DNA from: Actinophytocola algeriensis
GTDB taxonomy: Bacteria; Actinomycetota; Actinomycetes; Mycobacteriales; Pseudonocardiaceae
Length of the DNA stretch: 64,000 bases
Assembly (NCBI RefSeq): GCF_014203735.1
Contig: NZ_JACHJQ010000002.1
Coordinates: forward strand, 496,001 to 560,000
Reading direction: 5' to 3'
Part shown: positions 1-7,790 of the stretch, one piece after another
How the letters are laid out: each line of letters starts with the position of its first letter
How positions within the stretch are numbered: position 1 is the first letter of the stretch
Translations under genes and position numbers: made by a program
The notes under the pieces: generated by a model
What the model was told of the DNA's origin: nothing
The model's database searches: none
The model's input: the letters and a program-made list of their open reading frames with translations, nothing else

Positions 1-1377
1 CGCACGGAGGCACGGCTCGGCGAGGAGGTCACGCTCGACGAGCTGCTGCAGGGCCGCTCCCCCGCGCTGGACCTCGACTCCCTGTACGGGCGCGGCCCGC
101 AGGACCGCGACGACCGCGTGTACTACGCGGCCGACGGGGTGTCGCTGAAAGTCGGGACGACGTCGGCGACCACGTTCCCCGACGACCGGGTGAACGTGGA
201 GCTGGAGGGCTTCGACCTGCCGCGTGCCGGTGGCACCGCGGGCACCCGCGCGGACCGCCGCAAGCCGCTGATCCCGGACCTGCGCAACGACGAGAACCTC
301 GCGGTGGCGCAGACCCACCTCGCGTTCATCCGCTTCCACAACCGCGTGGTCGAGGAGCTGGCGCTCAAGGGGCTGACCGGGCAGCGGTTGTTCACCGCCG
401 CGCGCAACGAGGTCGTCCGGCACTACCAGTGGCTGCTGCGCACCGACTTCCTGCCCCGCGTCATCGACCCGGAGATCGTGCGGGACGTGTTCACGTCCGG
501 GCGCCGGTTCTTCGAGGCCCCTGCCCGCGGCAAGGGCCGGTTCGGGCAGCCGCCGACCATGCCGCTCGAGTTCGCGGTCGCCACGTACCGCCTGGGCCAC
601 AGCATGGTCCGCGGCGGCTACCAGTGGAACCGGGTGTTCAACTCGGCCGGGCCGGGCGGGCTGTCGACGCTGCTGCAGCTGTTCACGTTCACCGGTGTCG
701 CGGGCAACTTCGAGCCGGGTGCCGGCCTGCCGGAGCTGGACGACCCGAACTCCGGCACCGTGGACACGTTGCCCACCAACTGGATCGCGGACTTCCGCCG
801 CCTGTACGACTTCACCGAGGCCGGTCGCCCGGACCTCGCGGCACCCGATGGCGGCGGCAACGTCACGAAGCGGATCGACACGCTGCTCGTCGACCCGCTC
901 GCGCAACTGCCCGCCGGCACCTTCGGTGGCCGCGGCACGCAGATCCCGCCCGTCCAGCGCAACCTCGCGTTCCGCAACCTGACGCGGGCGGGCATGGTGC
1001 GGCTCGCCACCGGTCAGCAGATGGCGAAGCTGCTCGGCGTGCGACCGCTGACCGCCAAGGAGATCATCGACGGCAACACCGGCGCGGCGCTCACCGGCCT
1101 GTCCGCCGACCAGCGGCAGGCGGTCGCCGCGAACACGCCGCTGTGGTTCTACGTGCTGCGGGAGGCGGAGTTCAACGACGGCGTCCTCGGCGCGGTCGGC
1201 GGCCGGATCACCGCCGAGGTGTTCCACCGCGCCATGGAGGGCAGCCGCACGTCGATCGTCCGCGACCCGTCGTGGCGGCCGACGCTCGGCCCCGACAACC
1301 GGACGTTCCGGATGACCGACCTGCTGCTGTTCGCCTTCGAGGGCAAGGCGGACCTGCTGAACCCGCTGGGTGACTAA
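1..1377 (+). CDS. animal-type haem peroxidase, 5'-truncated
   Basis: The reading frame is open from the first base of the window, so the N-terminus lies outside; 458 residues are visible and the first internal start (118) is only a convenience. The opening residues contain SLYG, typical of the animal peroxidase (An_peroxidase) family, followed by a THLAFIRFHNRVV helix and the YRLGHSMV motif, whose His is the expected proximal haem ligand. The family oxidises halides or organic substrates with hydrogen peroxide; the bacterial substrate is unknown. The distal-His region expected upstream is not visible. The TAA stop interlocks with the stop of the convergent nuclease gene (CTAA), leaving no space for a separate terminator. 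Confidence 0.88.
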   Translation, partial: RTEARLGEEVTLDELLQGRSPALDLDSLYGRGPQDRDDRVYYAADGVSLKVGTTSATTFPDDRVNVELEGFDLPRAGGTAGTRADRRKPLIPDLRNDENLAVAQTHLAFIRFHNRVVEELALKGLTGQRLFTAARNEVVRHYQWLLRTDFLPRVIDPEIVRDVFTSGRRFFEAPARGKGRFGQPPTMPLEFAVATYRLGHSMVRGGYQWNRVFNSAGPGGLSTLLQLFTFTGVAGNFEPGAGLPELDDPNSGTVDTLPTNWIADFRRLYDFTEAGRPDLAAPDGGGNVTKRIDTLLVDPLAQLPAGTFGGRGTQIPPVQRNLAFRNLTRAGMVRLATGQQMAKLLGVRPLTAKEIIDGNTGAALTGLSADQRQAVAANTPLWFYVLREAEFNDGVLGAVGGRITAEVFHRAMEGSRTSIVRDPSWRPTLGPDNRTFRMTDLLLFAFEGKADLLNPLGD

Positions 1378-2162
1378 CGCCAGACCGCCAGGGCGGTGAG
1401 CACGGGGCGGTGGTCCGATGCCTCGGTCGGGAGGACCTTCGAGTACAGCGGAAGACCGTTCGTGAGCACGTAGTCGATGCGGGCGGTGGGTACCGGAGCC
1501 GGGTAGGTGAAGGCGTTCCCACCGTCCCGCAGGTGCGCGGTGAGCGTGGTGATCTCGGGGGCGGTCGGGATCGCGTTCAGGTCACCGGTGAGCACGACCG
1601 GCTCGTCGGAGGCGACCACCGCGTCGGCCACGACCTTCGCCTGCAGCAGGCGGGAGTCGGCGCTGTCGTGCTGCAGGTGCGTGTTCAGCACGCGGACGTG
1701 CACACCACGCACGTTGACGACGGCTTCGAGCAGCCCGCGCTGCTCCTCGGCCGGCTTTCCCTTGGGCAGCAACGTGTTCCGCCACTCCAGGATCGGGTAG
1801 CGGGACAGGATCGCGGTGCCGTACTGGCGGCGCGGCTGCCCGGCCGATGGCGGCTCGAGGTCGAGGTTCGCGCCGTAGACCACGTGCATGCCGAGGCGTG
1901 CCGCCAGTTCCTCGGGCTCGTCGGTCCACCCGCTGCGCTCGCCGTAGTGGCGGTCGACCTCCTGCATGCCGATCACGTCCGCGTGGGTGCGGCGGATCTC
2001 GGCTGCGAGGCGGTCGAGGTCGAACACACCGTCCTCGCCCGCCGCGTGGTGGATGTTGAACGACAGGACGGTCAGGGTGCGGGCCGGGGTGGCGGCCGCC
2101 GGGGTGGCGATGGCGAACGTGGCGCTGGCGAGTACGGCCAGCAGGATGAGCAGTCGGCGCAT
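1374..2162 (-). CDS. secreted endonuclease/exonuclease/phosphatase-family protein
   Basis: A 262-aa protein starting MRRLLILLAVLASATFAIA, a clear Sec signal peptide ending near ATPAAA. The mature part carries the EEP-fold signatures in order: LSFNIHH, GMQEVD (metal Glu), NTHLQHD, LTGDLNA (Asp/Asn) and SDHRPV (catalytic His). The family cleaves phosphodiesters in nucleic acids, sphingomyelin or inositol phosphates; which substrate applies here cannot be told. A GTG six codons upstream (2180) is an alternative start; neither start has a clear Shine-Dalgarno. Its stop overlaps the stop of the convergent peroxidase, and it diverges from the sialidase gene. Confidence 0.85.
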   Translation of the reverse strand: MRRLLILLAVLASATFAIATPAAATPARTLTVLSFNIHHAAGEDGVFDLDRLAAEIRRTHADVIGMQEVDRHYGERSGWTDEPEELAARLGMHVVYGANLDLEPPSAGQPRRQYGTAILSRYPILEWRNTLLPKGKPAEEQRGLLEAVVNVRGVHVRVLNTHLQHDSADSRLLQAKVVADAVVASDEPVVLTGDLNAIPTAPEITTLTAHLRDGGNAFTYPAPVPTARIDYVLTNGLPLYSKVLPTEASDHRPVLTALAVWR

Positions 2163-2203
2163 GCCGGTAGCGAACCGCACCGAGATGACATTTTGGGTAA
2201 CAA

Positions 2204-2223
2204 ATCACCAGAAGTTGGGTGAT
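2204..2223. promoter_or_regulatory. short dyad in the nuclease/sialidase divergent promoter region
   Basis: The inverted repeat ATCACC-N8-GGTGAT lies between two divergent genes for secreted enzymes and touches the sialidase start region. It could be an operator shared by both promoters. It is only 6+6 bp, so the evidence is weak. Confidence 0.25.
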
Positions 2224-3445
2224 GTGCGGTAATGATTCTCTAGTGAAGCTCCTCGCCCTGCTGCTGCCCCTGGCCCTGCTTCTGCCCGCGACACCCGCTT
2301 CCGCCGCCGCCGAGTCGCACTCGGAGCGGATCCTGTTCAACGGCGGCAACGAGTCGCTGAACGGCATCACCTACCACTCGTTCCGCATCCCGTCCCTGAT
2401 CAGGACGAACAAGGACACGTTGATCGCGTTCGCCGAGGGCCGGGCCGCGGGCAACGGCGACTTCGGCAACATCAACCTCGTCTACAAGCGGTCGACCGAC
2501 AACGGCGCGACGTGGTCGTCGCTGCGCGAGGTCATCGGGTCCGGCCAGGGCGTGTGGGGCAACCCGACGGCCGTGGTCGACCGGTCCAACAACAAGATCT
2601 GGCTGTTCATGAACCACCAGCCACCGACGAGCGGCACGGTCAACTCGTGGGACGACCGCCAGGTGTGGCTGTCGTCCAGCACGGACGACGGGCTGTCCTG
2701 GGCCGCCCCGGTGAACATGTCCGCCGCGCTGAAGCCGAGGACGCTGGCCGGTGGTGGGAGCTGGAACTGGGACGCGGTGGGCCCGGGTGTGGGCATCCAG
2801 ACGACGTACCGGCATCCGGGCCGCCTGGTGATCCCGGCACAGCACCGCAACATCTACAGCGACGACCACGGCGCGACGTGGCAGGTGCGGGTCCTGCGGA
2901 CCACCGCCGGCGCGGCCATGGAGCAGACGGGCGAGGCGACGGTCCTTGAGCTGGCGGACGGGTCGCTGTACCGCAACGACCGCGCCACGACCCCGGTGTG
3001 GGAGGCGGCGAAGCGCCGCCAGGTCGCCCGCGGCTCGATCGAGTCGGGCTTCGCGGCCTTCCGGGCGGCGAGCTGCCTGCTGGACCCGAAGAACGAGGCA
3101 TCGGTGATGCGGTACAACGCCGACGCCCCGGCGCGCCTGGCGTTCGTGAACTCCGCGTCGACGGAGACCCGCACGAAGATGCGCATCCGCATGAGCGAGG
3201 ACGAGGGCCGCACGTGGTCGTACAGCCGCCCGTTCTCGGACGCGCCGCTGCCGGGTGAGAGCGGGACGTACAAGGAGGGTGGCTACTCGAGCATCGCGAA
3301 GACGGCGGACTACCACGTCGGCGCGCTGGTCGAGGTGAACGAGAACACGGGCAGCAACTCGACGTCGAACCGCTCGATCGCCTTCCGCAAGGTCAACCTG
3401 CCGTGGATCCAGGCAGGAGTGGACGACACCAACTGCACGGGTTAG
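2222..3445 (+). CDS. secreted exo-alpha-sialidase (neuraminidase)
   Basis: About 407 aa with a signal peptide (VKLLALLLPLALLLPATPASA). After the signal come the FRIPSLI motif that supplies one arginine of the sialate-binding triad, FAEGR, four Asp boxes of the S-x-D-x-G-x-T-W type (STDNGATW, STDDGLSW, SDDHGATW, SEDEGRTW), the GEATVLELADG segment with the Glu that assists the nucleophile, and GGYSSIA with the candidate nucleophilic Tyr. This is the full GH33 six-bladed propeller layout, releasing terminal sialic acids outside the cell. Starts at GTG 2219, ATG 2222 or GTG 2243 are possible; ATG 2222 has a weak AGAAG about 8 bases upstream. No sialate catabolic genes are nearby. The stop interlocks with that of the next minus-strand ORF. 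Confidence 0.9.
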   Translation: MCGNDSLVKLLALLLPLALLLPATPASAAAESHSERILFNGGNESLNGITYHSFRIPSLIRTNKDTLIAFAEGRAAGNGDFGNINLVYKRSTDNGATWSSLREVIGSGQGVWGNPTAVVDRSNNKIWLFMNHQPPTSGTVNSWDDRQVWLSSSTDDGLSWAAPVNMSAALKPRTLAGGGSWNWDAVGPGVGIQTTYRHPGRLVIPAQHRNIYSDDHGATWQVRVLRTTAGAAMEQTGEATVLELADGSLYRNDRATTPVWEAAKRRQVARGSIESGFAAFRAASCLLDPKNEASVMRYNADAPARLAFVNSASTETRTKMRIRMSEDEGRTWSYSRPFSDAPLPGESGTYKEGGYSSIAKTADYHVGALVEVNENTGSNSTSNRSIAFRKVNLPWIQAGVDDTNCTG

Positions 3446-3600
3446 ATCACCCGCACGCCAGGGCGGCCGTCCTCCACCACGAACCTCGCCAACGTGGACT
3501 CGGCCGCGTCGCGGCGGCTGAGCGTGTCGACCACTCGCAGGTCGGCGGTCAGTCGTCGCCCGTCCGGGTGCCGGACTTCGTGCCGCTCCCACGCCGACAT
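3442..3600 (-). CDS. small hypothetical protein, 52 aa
   Basis: The ORF starts MSAWERHEVRHPDGRR and ends in GVRVI with a TAA that interlocks with the sialidase TAG. Nearly every codon ends in G or C, matching real genes of this genome, and it lies just downstream (36 bases) of the methyltransferase on the same strand, so it is probably its operon partner. Upstream of ATG 3600 there is no strong Shine-Dalgarno. It is highly charged (many Arg, Asp, Glu), with no membrane segment or Cys pair, and I do not recognise its family. Confidence 0.5.
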   Translation of the reverse strand: MSAWERHEVRHPDGRRLTADLRVVDTLSRRDAAESTLARFVVEDGRPGVRVI

Positions 3601-3635
3601 CGACCGCTGTAGCCGGGCGAGATGGCGCGCGGGTG

Positions 3636-4400
3636 TCAGCCGGGGATCGCGAGCAGGTCCTCGTGGTGGACGGTCGCGTGCAGGGGCCGGGCCAGTCTGC
3701 GCCGCAGGTAGGCACCCGCCACCTCGACCAGCCCCTCGTCCTGCTCGCACGCCGCGCCCAGCCACCCCTGCAGCCAGGCCGTGGTCAGCTCGGGGCGGTT
3801 CGGGCCCAGGTGCCACGGGCTGGAGCAGCGGTGCACCGTGGCGCCCAGGTCCTCGAACACCCGTGCCATCACGGTCACCGCGTCCGGGCCCAGCAGGGCG
3901 CGGCCCGCCACCGTGCGGCGCTGGTGGGCGTTGAACGCGCTGGTCACTCGCTCGTCCAGCGGGTCGGGCGGGTCCAGGTCCACCTTCCCGGACACCGACA
4001 ACACGAACAGCACGGGACAGCGCGCCTTCACGCAGATCTCCGCGAGGCGCGTGACCTCCACCTCGGTGAGCAGGTCCAGCAGCGCCGACCCGGTCACCAG
4101 GGAGGTGCCCGCGAGGTCCTCCGGCGTCAGCGACGTCAGGTCGCGCAGCTCGGTCACCGCGCCGGGCACGGCGGCGTGGGCGAGCAGGTCGGGGTCGCGG
4201 TCGGTCAGCACCCAGCGGTGCGGGGTGAGCAGCCGTGGGGACAGCCACCGCGCCATCGACCCGGTGCCGCTGCCCAGGTCACGGATGACCAGGTCACGGG
4301 CACCGAGGTGGGCGCGGAGCGGGATCAGCAGGTCGTCGGCACGGGCGTCGGCGTCGGCGGGCTCACGCAGCGCCAGCCACTCGCGGGAGAAGTCACTCAT
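3636..4400 (-). CDS. class I SAM-dependent methyltransferase
   Basis: A 254-aa protein with the SAM-binding motif I IRDLGSGTGSMARWL near residues 40-55, followed by LTDRDPDLL (acidic residue for the SAM ribose) and a Rossmann-like succession of strands. ATG 4400 is preceded by AAAGGG. It is divergent from the phosphotransferase-sulfatase gene, with about 107 bases between, and belongs by position to the GTP cyclohydrolase/PTPS-like cluster. The target (O-, N- or C-methylation) cannot be read from the sequence. It lacks TPR, radical-SAM or DNA-methylase motifs such as NPPY, so a small-molecule substrate is most likely. Confidence 0.8.
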   Translation of the reverse strand: MSDFSREWLALREPADADARADDLLIPLRAHLGARDLVIRDLGSGTGSMARWLSPRLLTPHRWVLTDRDPDLLAHAAVPGAVTELRDLTSLTPEDLAGTSLVTGSALLDLLTEVEVTRLAEICVKARCPVLFVLSVSGKVDLDPPDPLDERVTSAFNAHQRRTVAGRALLGPDAVTVMARVFEDLGATVHRCSSPWHLGPNRPELTTAWLQGWLGAACEQDEGLVEVAGAYLRRRLARPLHATVHHEDLLAIPG

Positions 4401-4444
4401 CGCCCTTTTACACGCGGTGACGGGCCCGGCGGTTCAGAAAGTTC

Positions 4445-4457
4445 CGGTTCAGAACCG
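4445..4457. promoter_or_regulatory. 13-bp palindrome in the divergent promoter region
   Basis: CGGTTCAGAACCG is a perfect palindrome around a central A, and a second GGTTCAGAA copy sits 15 bases to the left (4431-4439). It lies between the divergent methyltransferase and phosphotransferase-sulfatase genes, where an operator for the whole cluster would be expected. That it is a repressor site is inference. Confidence 0.4.
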
Positions 4458-4507
4458 TCCTGCGGTGGCATGCGTATTCAGGTACGACCAGATCTTGGGA
4501 GGAACCA

Positions 4508-6901
4508 GTGGCAGCACCGACCGCACCGACGCTCGAGAGCCCGCGCACGCCCGTCGCACCCGGGCCCGCGCCGCGGTCCTCACGGCGGCCGCTGCCTCCT
4601 TTCGTGCCGCTGACGATCGCGATGGTCGCCCTGGTGGCACTGCTCGCGGCGCTGACCTGGGTCGCCGGGCTGAAACCGCCGGGCTGGCTCGCGGCGGTCG
4701 CGTTCGCGGTGGCCGGGTGGGCGGTGCTCGCCGAGGCGCTGCCGCGGTTCGGGGTGCGCCGGTTCGGGCCGGCCGACATCGTGACGCTGACCCGGTCCGT
4801 CCTGGTCGGGGGCGTGGTCGCGTTGATCGCCGACACCAGCCACCCGCGTGGGTCGGTGTGGCCGCTGGTCGTCATCGCCTCGGTCGCGCTCGCCATGGAC
4901 GCGGTCGACGGCAAGGTCGCGCGGCGCACGGGGACCGCGTCGGAGTTCGGCGCTCGGTTCGACATGGAGGTCGACGCGTTCCTCATCCTGGTGCTGAGCG
5001 CGTTCGCCGCGACCCAGCTGGGCTGGTGGGTGCTCGCGATCGGCGCCATGCGGTACCTGTTCGTCGCGGCGGCCCGGCTGTGGCCGTGGCTGCGGGCGCC
5101 GCTGCCGGTGCGGATGAGCAGCAAGGCGGTCGCGGCGGCGCAGGGCATCGTGCTGACGGTCGCCCTGGTGCTCCCCCACACCGTCGCCGTCGTGCTCACC
5201 GCGGTCGCGCTGGCCGCGCTGACCTGGTCGTTCGCCCACGACATCCGCTGGCTGCACCGGCACCGGGACACCGCGCCGGCCGTGAAGAAGACCGAGGCCG
5301 GCGACGAGTCACCGCGGCGCAGGCGGGTGCTGACCACCCTCGGCTCCCTGCTCGTCCTGTTCGCGCTGCTGGCGCCGAACGAGCTGAGCGCGCTCACCCC
5401 CGCCACGTTCGCCCGCATCCCCGTCGAGGGCCTGGCGGTCGCCGCGCTCGTCCTGGTGCTGCCGCCCCGGTCCCGCTGGGTCGCCGCGGCGCTGACGGGG
5501 GTCGGGCTCGGCGTGCTCACGATCCTGAAGCTGTTCGACATGGGCTTCCACGAGACGCTCGCCCGCCCGTTCCACCCGGTGTACGACTGGACGTTCCTCG
5601 GCCCGGCCGTCGACTTCCTGAACGACTCCGTCGGCTGGTTCGGCGCGGTCGGGGCGGTCATCGTCGCCGCGTTGCTGGCAGCTGGGCTGATCGTGGGCAT
5701 GACGCTGGCGGCGCTGCGCCTGACCCGGCTCGCGGTCGGCAGGCGTTCGACGGCGACGCGCGGGGTGGCCGTGCTCGGCGTGGTCTGGGTGAGCCTCGCG
5801 GTGCTGGGGCAGCCGGTCGCGGCGAACTCGGCGGCCAACGAGGTGTTCGACGACCTGCGCCAGGTGCGGGCCGACCTGCTCGACCCCGGCGTGTTCGAGC
5901 AGCAGGTGGCCAACGACCCGTTCCGGTACACGGCGGGCGCGAACCTGCTGCCGGAGCTGCGCGGCAAGGACGTGCTGGTCACGTTCGTCGAGAGCTACGG
6001 ACGGGTCGCGGTGGAGGACCCGGCGGTCGCGCCCGGCGTCGACGCGGTGCTCGACCGCGGCACCGACCAGCTGCGCGCGGCCGGCTTCGAGGCGCGGAGC
6101 GCGTTCATGACCTCATCGACGTTCGGCGGCGGCAGCTGGCTCGCGCACGCGAGCCTGCAGGCCGGGCTGTGGGTGGACAGCCAGCCGCGGTACGACACCC
6201 TCACCTCCGGCGACCGGCTCACGCTGACCGGCGCGTTCAAGCGGGGCGGCTGGCGGACCGTCGGCGTCTCCCCGTCGATCACGCAGGACTGGCCGGAGGC
6301 GAAGTTCTTCGGCTACGACAAGGCGTACGTGAAGGACAACGTCGGCTACAAGGGACCGAACTTCTCCTACGCGAAGGTGCCCGACCAGTACTCGATGGCC
6401 GCACTGCAGCGCACCGAGCTCGCCCCGGCCGACCGCGCCCCGGTGATGGCGGAGATCGACCTGGTGTCGAGCCACATCCCGTGGACGCACCTGCCACGCA
6501 TGATCGACTGGAACGACATCGGCGACGGCTCGGTGTACAAGCCGATGCCCGCGCAGGGCAAGTCGCAGGCCGAGGTGTGGTCGGACACGGGGAAGGTGCG
6601 CGAGGCGTTCGGCCAGTCCATCCAGTACTCGCTGAACACGCTGATCGGCTTCCTCACCACCTACGGCACCGACAACACGGTCATGGTCTTCCTGGGCGAC
6701 CACCAACCGAGCCCGGTGGTCTCGGGCGACAACGCGTCGCACGACGTACCGATCACGATCGTCGCGAAGGATCCGGAGGTGCTCGACGCCGTGGCAGGCT
6801 GGGGCTGGGAGCCGGGCCTCAACCCGACCCCCGACGCCCCGCTGTGGCGGATGGACCAGTTCCGCGACCGCTTCCTGACGACGTTCGGATCCCGCCCATG
6901 A
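4508..6901 (+). CDS. CDP-alcohol phosphotransferase fused to a sulfatase-like domain
   Basis: A 797-aa membrane protein. Start GTG 4508 has a good GGGAGGA ribosome site. The N-terminal half is multi-spanning and holds a perfect CDP-alcohol phosphatidyltransferase signature D(x)2DG(x)2AR(x)8G(x)3D(x)3D at residues 131-156; these enzymes move a phosphoalcohol from a CDP-linked donor. After more membrane helices, the C-terminal half (from about residue 480) looks like the alkaline-phosphatase/sulfatase superfamily: VLVTFVESYGR (metal-binding Glu), MTSSTFGGGSW (candidate Ser/Thr nucleophile), HIPW and FLGDHQPSP (metal-binding Asp-His). Such domains hydrolyse or transfer phospho- or sulfo-groups, as in lipoteichoic acid synthases. 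The stop overlaps the next start (ATGA), so the two are translationally coupled. A membrane or envelope product is implied. Confidence 0.85.
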   Translation: MAAPTAPTLESPRTPVAPGPAPRSSRRPLPPFVPLTIAMVALVALLAALTWVAGLKPPGWLAAVAFAVAGWAVLAEALPRFGVRRFGPADIVTLTRSVLVGGVVALIADTSHPRGSVWPLVVIASVALAMDAVDGKVARRTGTASEFGARFDMEVDAFLILVLSAFAATQLGWWVLAIGAMRYLFVAAARLWPWLRAPLPVRMSSKAVAAAQGIVLTVALVLPHTVAVVLTAVALAALTWSFAHDIRWLHRHRDTAPAVKKTEAGDESPRRRRVLTTLGSLLVLFALLAPNELSALTPATFARIPVEGLAVAALVLVLPPRSRWVAAALTGVGLGVLTILKLFDMGFHETLARPFHPVYDWTFLGPAVDFLNDSVGWFGAVGAVIVAALLAAGLIVGMTLAALRLTRLAVGRRSTATRGVAVLGVVWVSLAVLGQPVAANSAANEVFDDLRQVRADLLDPGVFEQQVANDPFRYTAGANLLPELRGKDVLVTFVESYGRVAVEDPAVAPGVDAVLDRGTDQLRAAGFEARSAFMTSSTFGGGSWLAHASLQAGLWVDSQPRYDTLTSGDRLTLTGAFKRGGWRTVGVSPSITQDWPEAKFFGYDKAYVKDNVGYKGPNFSYAKVPDQYSMAALQRTELAPADRAPVMAEIDLVSSHIPWTHLPRMIDWNDIGDGSVYKPMPAQGKSQAEVWSDTGKVREAFGQSIQYSLNTLIGFLTTYGTDNTVMVFLGDHQPSPVVSGDNASHDVPITIVAKDPEVLDAVAGWGWEPGLNPTPDAPLWRMDQFRDRFLTTFGSRP

Positions 6902-7602
6902 CCCACCTGCTCCCCCTGCACACCTCGGCCGACGCACGGGGCCACACGGTCGCCGTCCTCCCGGTGGGCAGCTTCGAGCAGCACGGCGCGTTCCTGCCAC
7001 TGGCGACCGACACGGTGATCGCGATGACGATCGCCCGGTCGGTCGCCGACGCGTACCCCGTGCTGCTGCTCCCCCCGGTCACCATCTCCTGTTCGCACGA
7101 ACACGCGGCCTGGCCGGGCACGGTGAGCATCTCGGCACCGACGCTGTACGCGATCGTCCGGGACGTCGCGGAGTCGTTGCGGCACAGCGGAATCCGCAAA
7201 CTCGTGCTCATCAACGGCCACGGCGGCAACTACGTGCTGGGCAACGTGGTCCAGGAAGCCACCGCCCGCGGCGAACGCATGGCCCTGTACCCGACGGAGG
7301 TCGACTGGCTCGCGGCCCGCGCCGCGGGTGGCGTCGAAACCGGCCCGGACACGGACATGCACGCCGGCGAGCTGGAGACTTCCCTGCTGCTGCACGCACA
7401 CCCGTCACTGGTCCCGCCCGACTACGCGACACACGACGAACGCGCCGACGACCGCAACCGCATGCTCACCTTCGGACTGGGCCCGTACACGGAGTCCGGC
7501 GTGGTCGGCCACCCATCACTGGCAACGGCCGGGAAGGGCAAAGGCGCCCTGGCCCACCTGACAGCGGTGTTCGCGGACGTACTGGCAGCACTCAACCACT
7601 GA
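6898..7602 (+). CDS. creatininase-family amidohydrolase, candidate FAPy deformylase
   Basis: A 234-aa protein with the family metal and catalytic motifs: VGSFEQHGAFLPLATDT (Glu, His, Asp ligands), INGHGGN and DMHAGELETS (Glu ligand). The family includes creatininase, MftE and the archaeal ArfB, which removes the formyl group from the pyrimidine FAPy formed from GTP. The adjacent convergent operon encodes a GTP cyclohydrolase II homologue with the residue that favours FAPy release, so deformylation of FAPy is the most economical guess; that link is inference. Its ATG overlaps the upstream TGA. A hairpin follows the stop. Confidence 0.82.
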   Translation: MTHLLPLHTSADARGHTVAVLPVGSFEQHGAFLPLATDTVIAMTIARSVADAYPVLLLPPVTISCSHEHAAWPGTVSISAPTLYAIVRDVAESLRHSGIRKLVLINGHGGNYVLGNVVQEATARGERMALYPTEVDWLAARAAGGVETGPDTDMHAGELETSLLLHAHPSLVPPDYATHDERADDRNRMLTFGLGPYTESGVVGHPSLATAGKGKGALAHLTAVFADVLAALNH

Positions 7603-7623
7603 ACTACTGCGAGCGAGCGGCGG

Positions 7624-7650
7624 ATGCCCTGAATGTGTCGTTCAGGGCAT
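7624..7650. terminator. hairpin between convergent operons
   Basis: A perfect 10-bp inverted repeat, ATGCCCTGAA and TTCAGGGCAT with a 7-base loop, lies 21 bases after the creatininase-family stop. It has no U tract, as is common in high-GC actinomycetes. Confidence 0.65.
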
Positions 7651-7699
7651 TGAGCGCGGACCCAACAGCCCACGGCGAAAGCCGCCCACAAGGGGCTCC

Positions 7700-7767
7700 C
7701 TGCCCATCCCAGAGACCTGCGCGTCCGGCGAGGCCTCCGGAGGGCAAGAAGCCCGTCCGGCGAGGAC
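7700..7767. repeat. dispersed intergenic repeat, family A, copy 1
   Basis: Contains CTGCCCA, GACCTGC, TCCGGCGAGGCC and CCGTCCGGCGAGGAC in order. The same blocks recur at 54698-54742 (with an internal segment missing) and more loosely at 45898-45937. All copies sit between genes. Confidence 0.6.
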
Positions 7768-7790
7768 AAAGTCAATGTGGCGGATGCCCC

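Noticed and set aside
3781-7602. Very long plus-strand open frame covering the methyltransferase complement and the fusion gene's other frame
   Set aside because: Its first two thirds are an Arg/Ala/Gly-rich shadow of true genes in other frames; only the last 234 codons are the creatininase-family gene.
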